22,330 bases of DNA. Origin: Treponema sp. Its GTDB lineage: Bacteria > Spirochaetota > Spirochaetia > Treponematales > Breznakiellaceae. The stretch is taken from contig JAIROH010000136.1 of NCBI GenBank assembly GCA_031257595.1, positions 1 through 22,330 on the forward strand. The letters run 5' to 3'. This document shows, piece by piece, positions 22,106-22,330 of this stretch. Position numbers and translations under genes: made by a program. The notes below the pieces were generated by a model. That model did no database searches. It saw only the letters and a program-made list of their open reading frames with translations, and was not told the DNA's origin. Within the stretch, counting starts at the first letter, position 1, and every line of letters starts with the position of its first letter.

Positions 22106-22330
22106 GTGGTATTGTTAACCGTGCCCGCGAACCTTTGTTTACGCCTGATCCGCCGCCTGTCCGGTGAATCGGACGCCGCGCCGTCTGCCGGACTTGCCGG
22201 CAGGTTGTTTGCCCGGTTCCGTTCCGACAAAAGCCGCCTTGCGCTTTTGGGACTTTTGATCGTTGGCCTGATGTTCGCGTTTTCCCTTCCCGATCCGCTT
22301 TTTTCATCGTACTATTCGCCGGTACTCTAT
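22106..22330 (+). CDS. N-terminus of probable penicillin-binding protein PbpC (partial)
   Basis: An open frame runs to the right window edge. It contains a basic segment (RLFARFRSDKSR), a single membrane anchor (LALLGLLIVGLMFAF) and then SLPDPLFSSYYSPVLY, the 'PLPDPLF..YSTVL' pattern seen just after the anchor in PBP1C-type (PbpC) bifunctional transglycosylase/transpeptidases. Such enzymes polymerise and crosslink peptidoglycan. The start is uncertain: the frame is open from about 22049, and GTG at 22106 or 22121 are candidates, none with a convincing ribosome site. The catalytic domains lie outside the window. Confidence 0.6.
   Translation, partial: MVLLTVPANLCLRLIRRLSGESDAAPSAGLAGRLFARFRSDKSRLALLGLLIVGLMFAFSLPDPLFSSYYSPVLY

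Overview
The window looks like a chromosomal segment of a treponeme, most likely a gut (termite or rumen type) Treponema. The main reasons are a 681-codon protein that I recognise as the Treponema cytoplasmic filament protein CfpA, a spirochaete-style lipobox (LLSGC), a BspA-type leucine-rich-repeat protein, a six-gene Rnf operon in the order rnfCDGEAB (the order of Acetobacterium woodii), and frequent cyclic-nucleotide-binding proteins. The genus is inferred from gene content; no rRNA is present.

Layout. Positions 1-215 hold a decayed group II intron: a piece of its reverse transcriptase with an internal deletion, then a domain V-like hairpin. A secreted BspA-like protein follows (336-1328). 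A perfect 20-nt palindrome lies over a plausible promoter, and then comes the Rnf operon (1442-6858), which couples ferredoxin:NAD+ electron transfer to ion pumping. Four of its five junctions are short overlaps or gaps of 1 nt, the exception being rnfA-rnfB (43 nt). A secreted lytic transglycosylase (6999-7676, TTG start) follows.

From 7821 to 8570 everything points leftward: a small phage-repressor-like XRE regulator whose promoter contains a dyad and would give an almost leaderless mRNA, a roughly 270-bp foldback element, and tRNA-Thr(CGT). cfpA (8698-10743) reads rightward from a strong promoter and ends at a clear bidirectional terminator facing msrA.

From 18000 down to 10849 six minus-strand genes run head to tail from one good sigma70-like promoter: amidohydrolase, cNMP-binding/TPR protein, Crp-like regulator, FMN-binding lipoprotein, a large hybrid histidine kinase and msrA. 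The lipoprotein and the kinase overlap by 4 nt. I read this as a candidate redox or flavin sensing and response operon. It is the most interesting system-level proposal here, and it is inference.

A divergent PHP phosphoesterase (18129-19055) converges on a CBS-domain manganese pyrophosphatase (20821-19181), with a small coding-like remnant between them. From about 20860 to 22056 the sequence becomes AT-richer and debris-like: the 3' half of a tRNA-Lys (a possible attachment-site scar), a DUF5678-like small protein, a frameshifted retropepsin-like aspartic protease that has lost its catalytic motif, and a startless membrane fragment. The window ends inside the N-terminus of a probable PbpC-type penicillin-binding protein. 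No CRISPR array, intact transposase or prophage module was seen.
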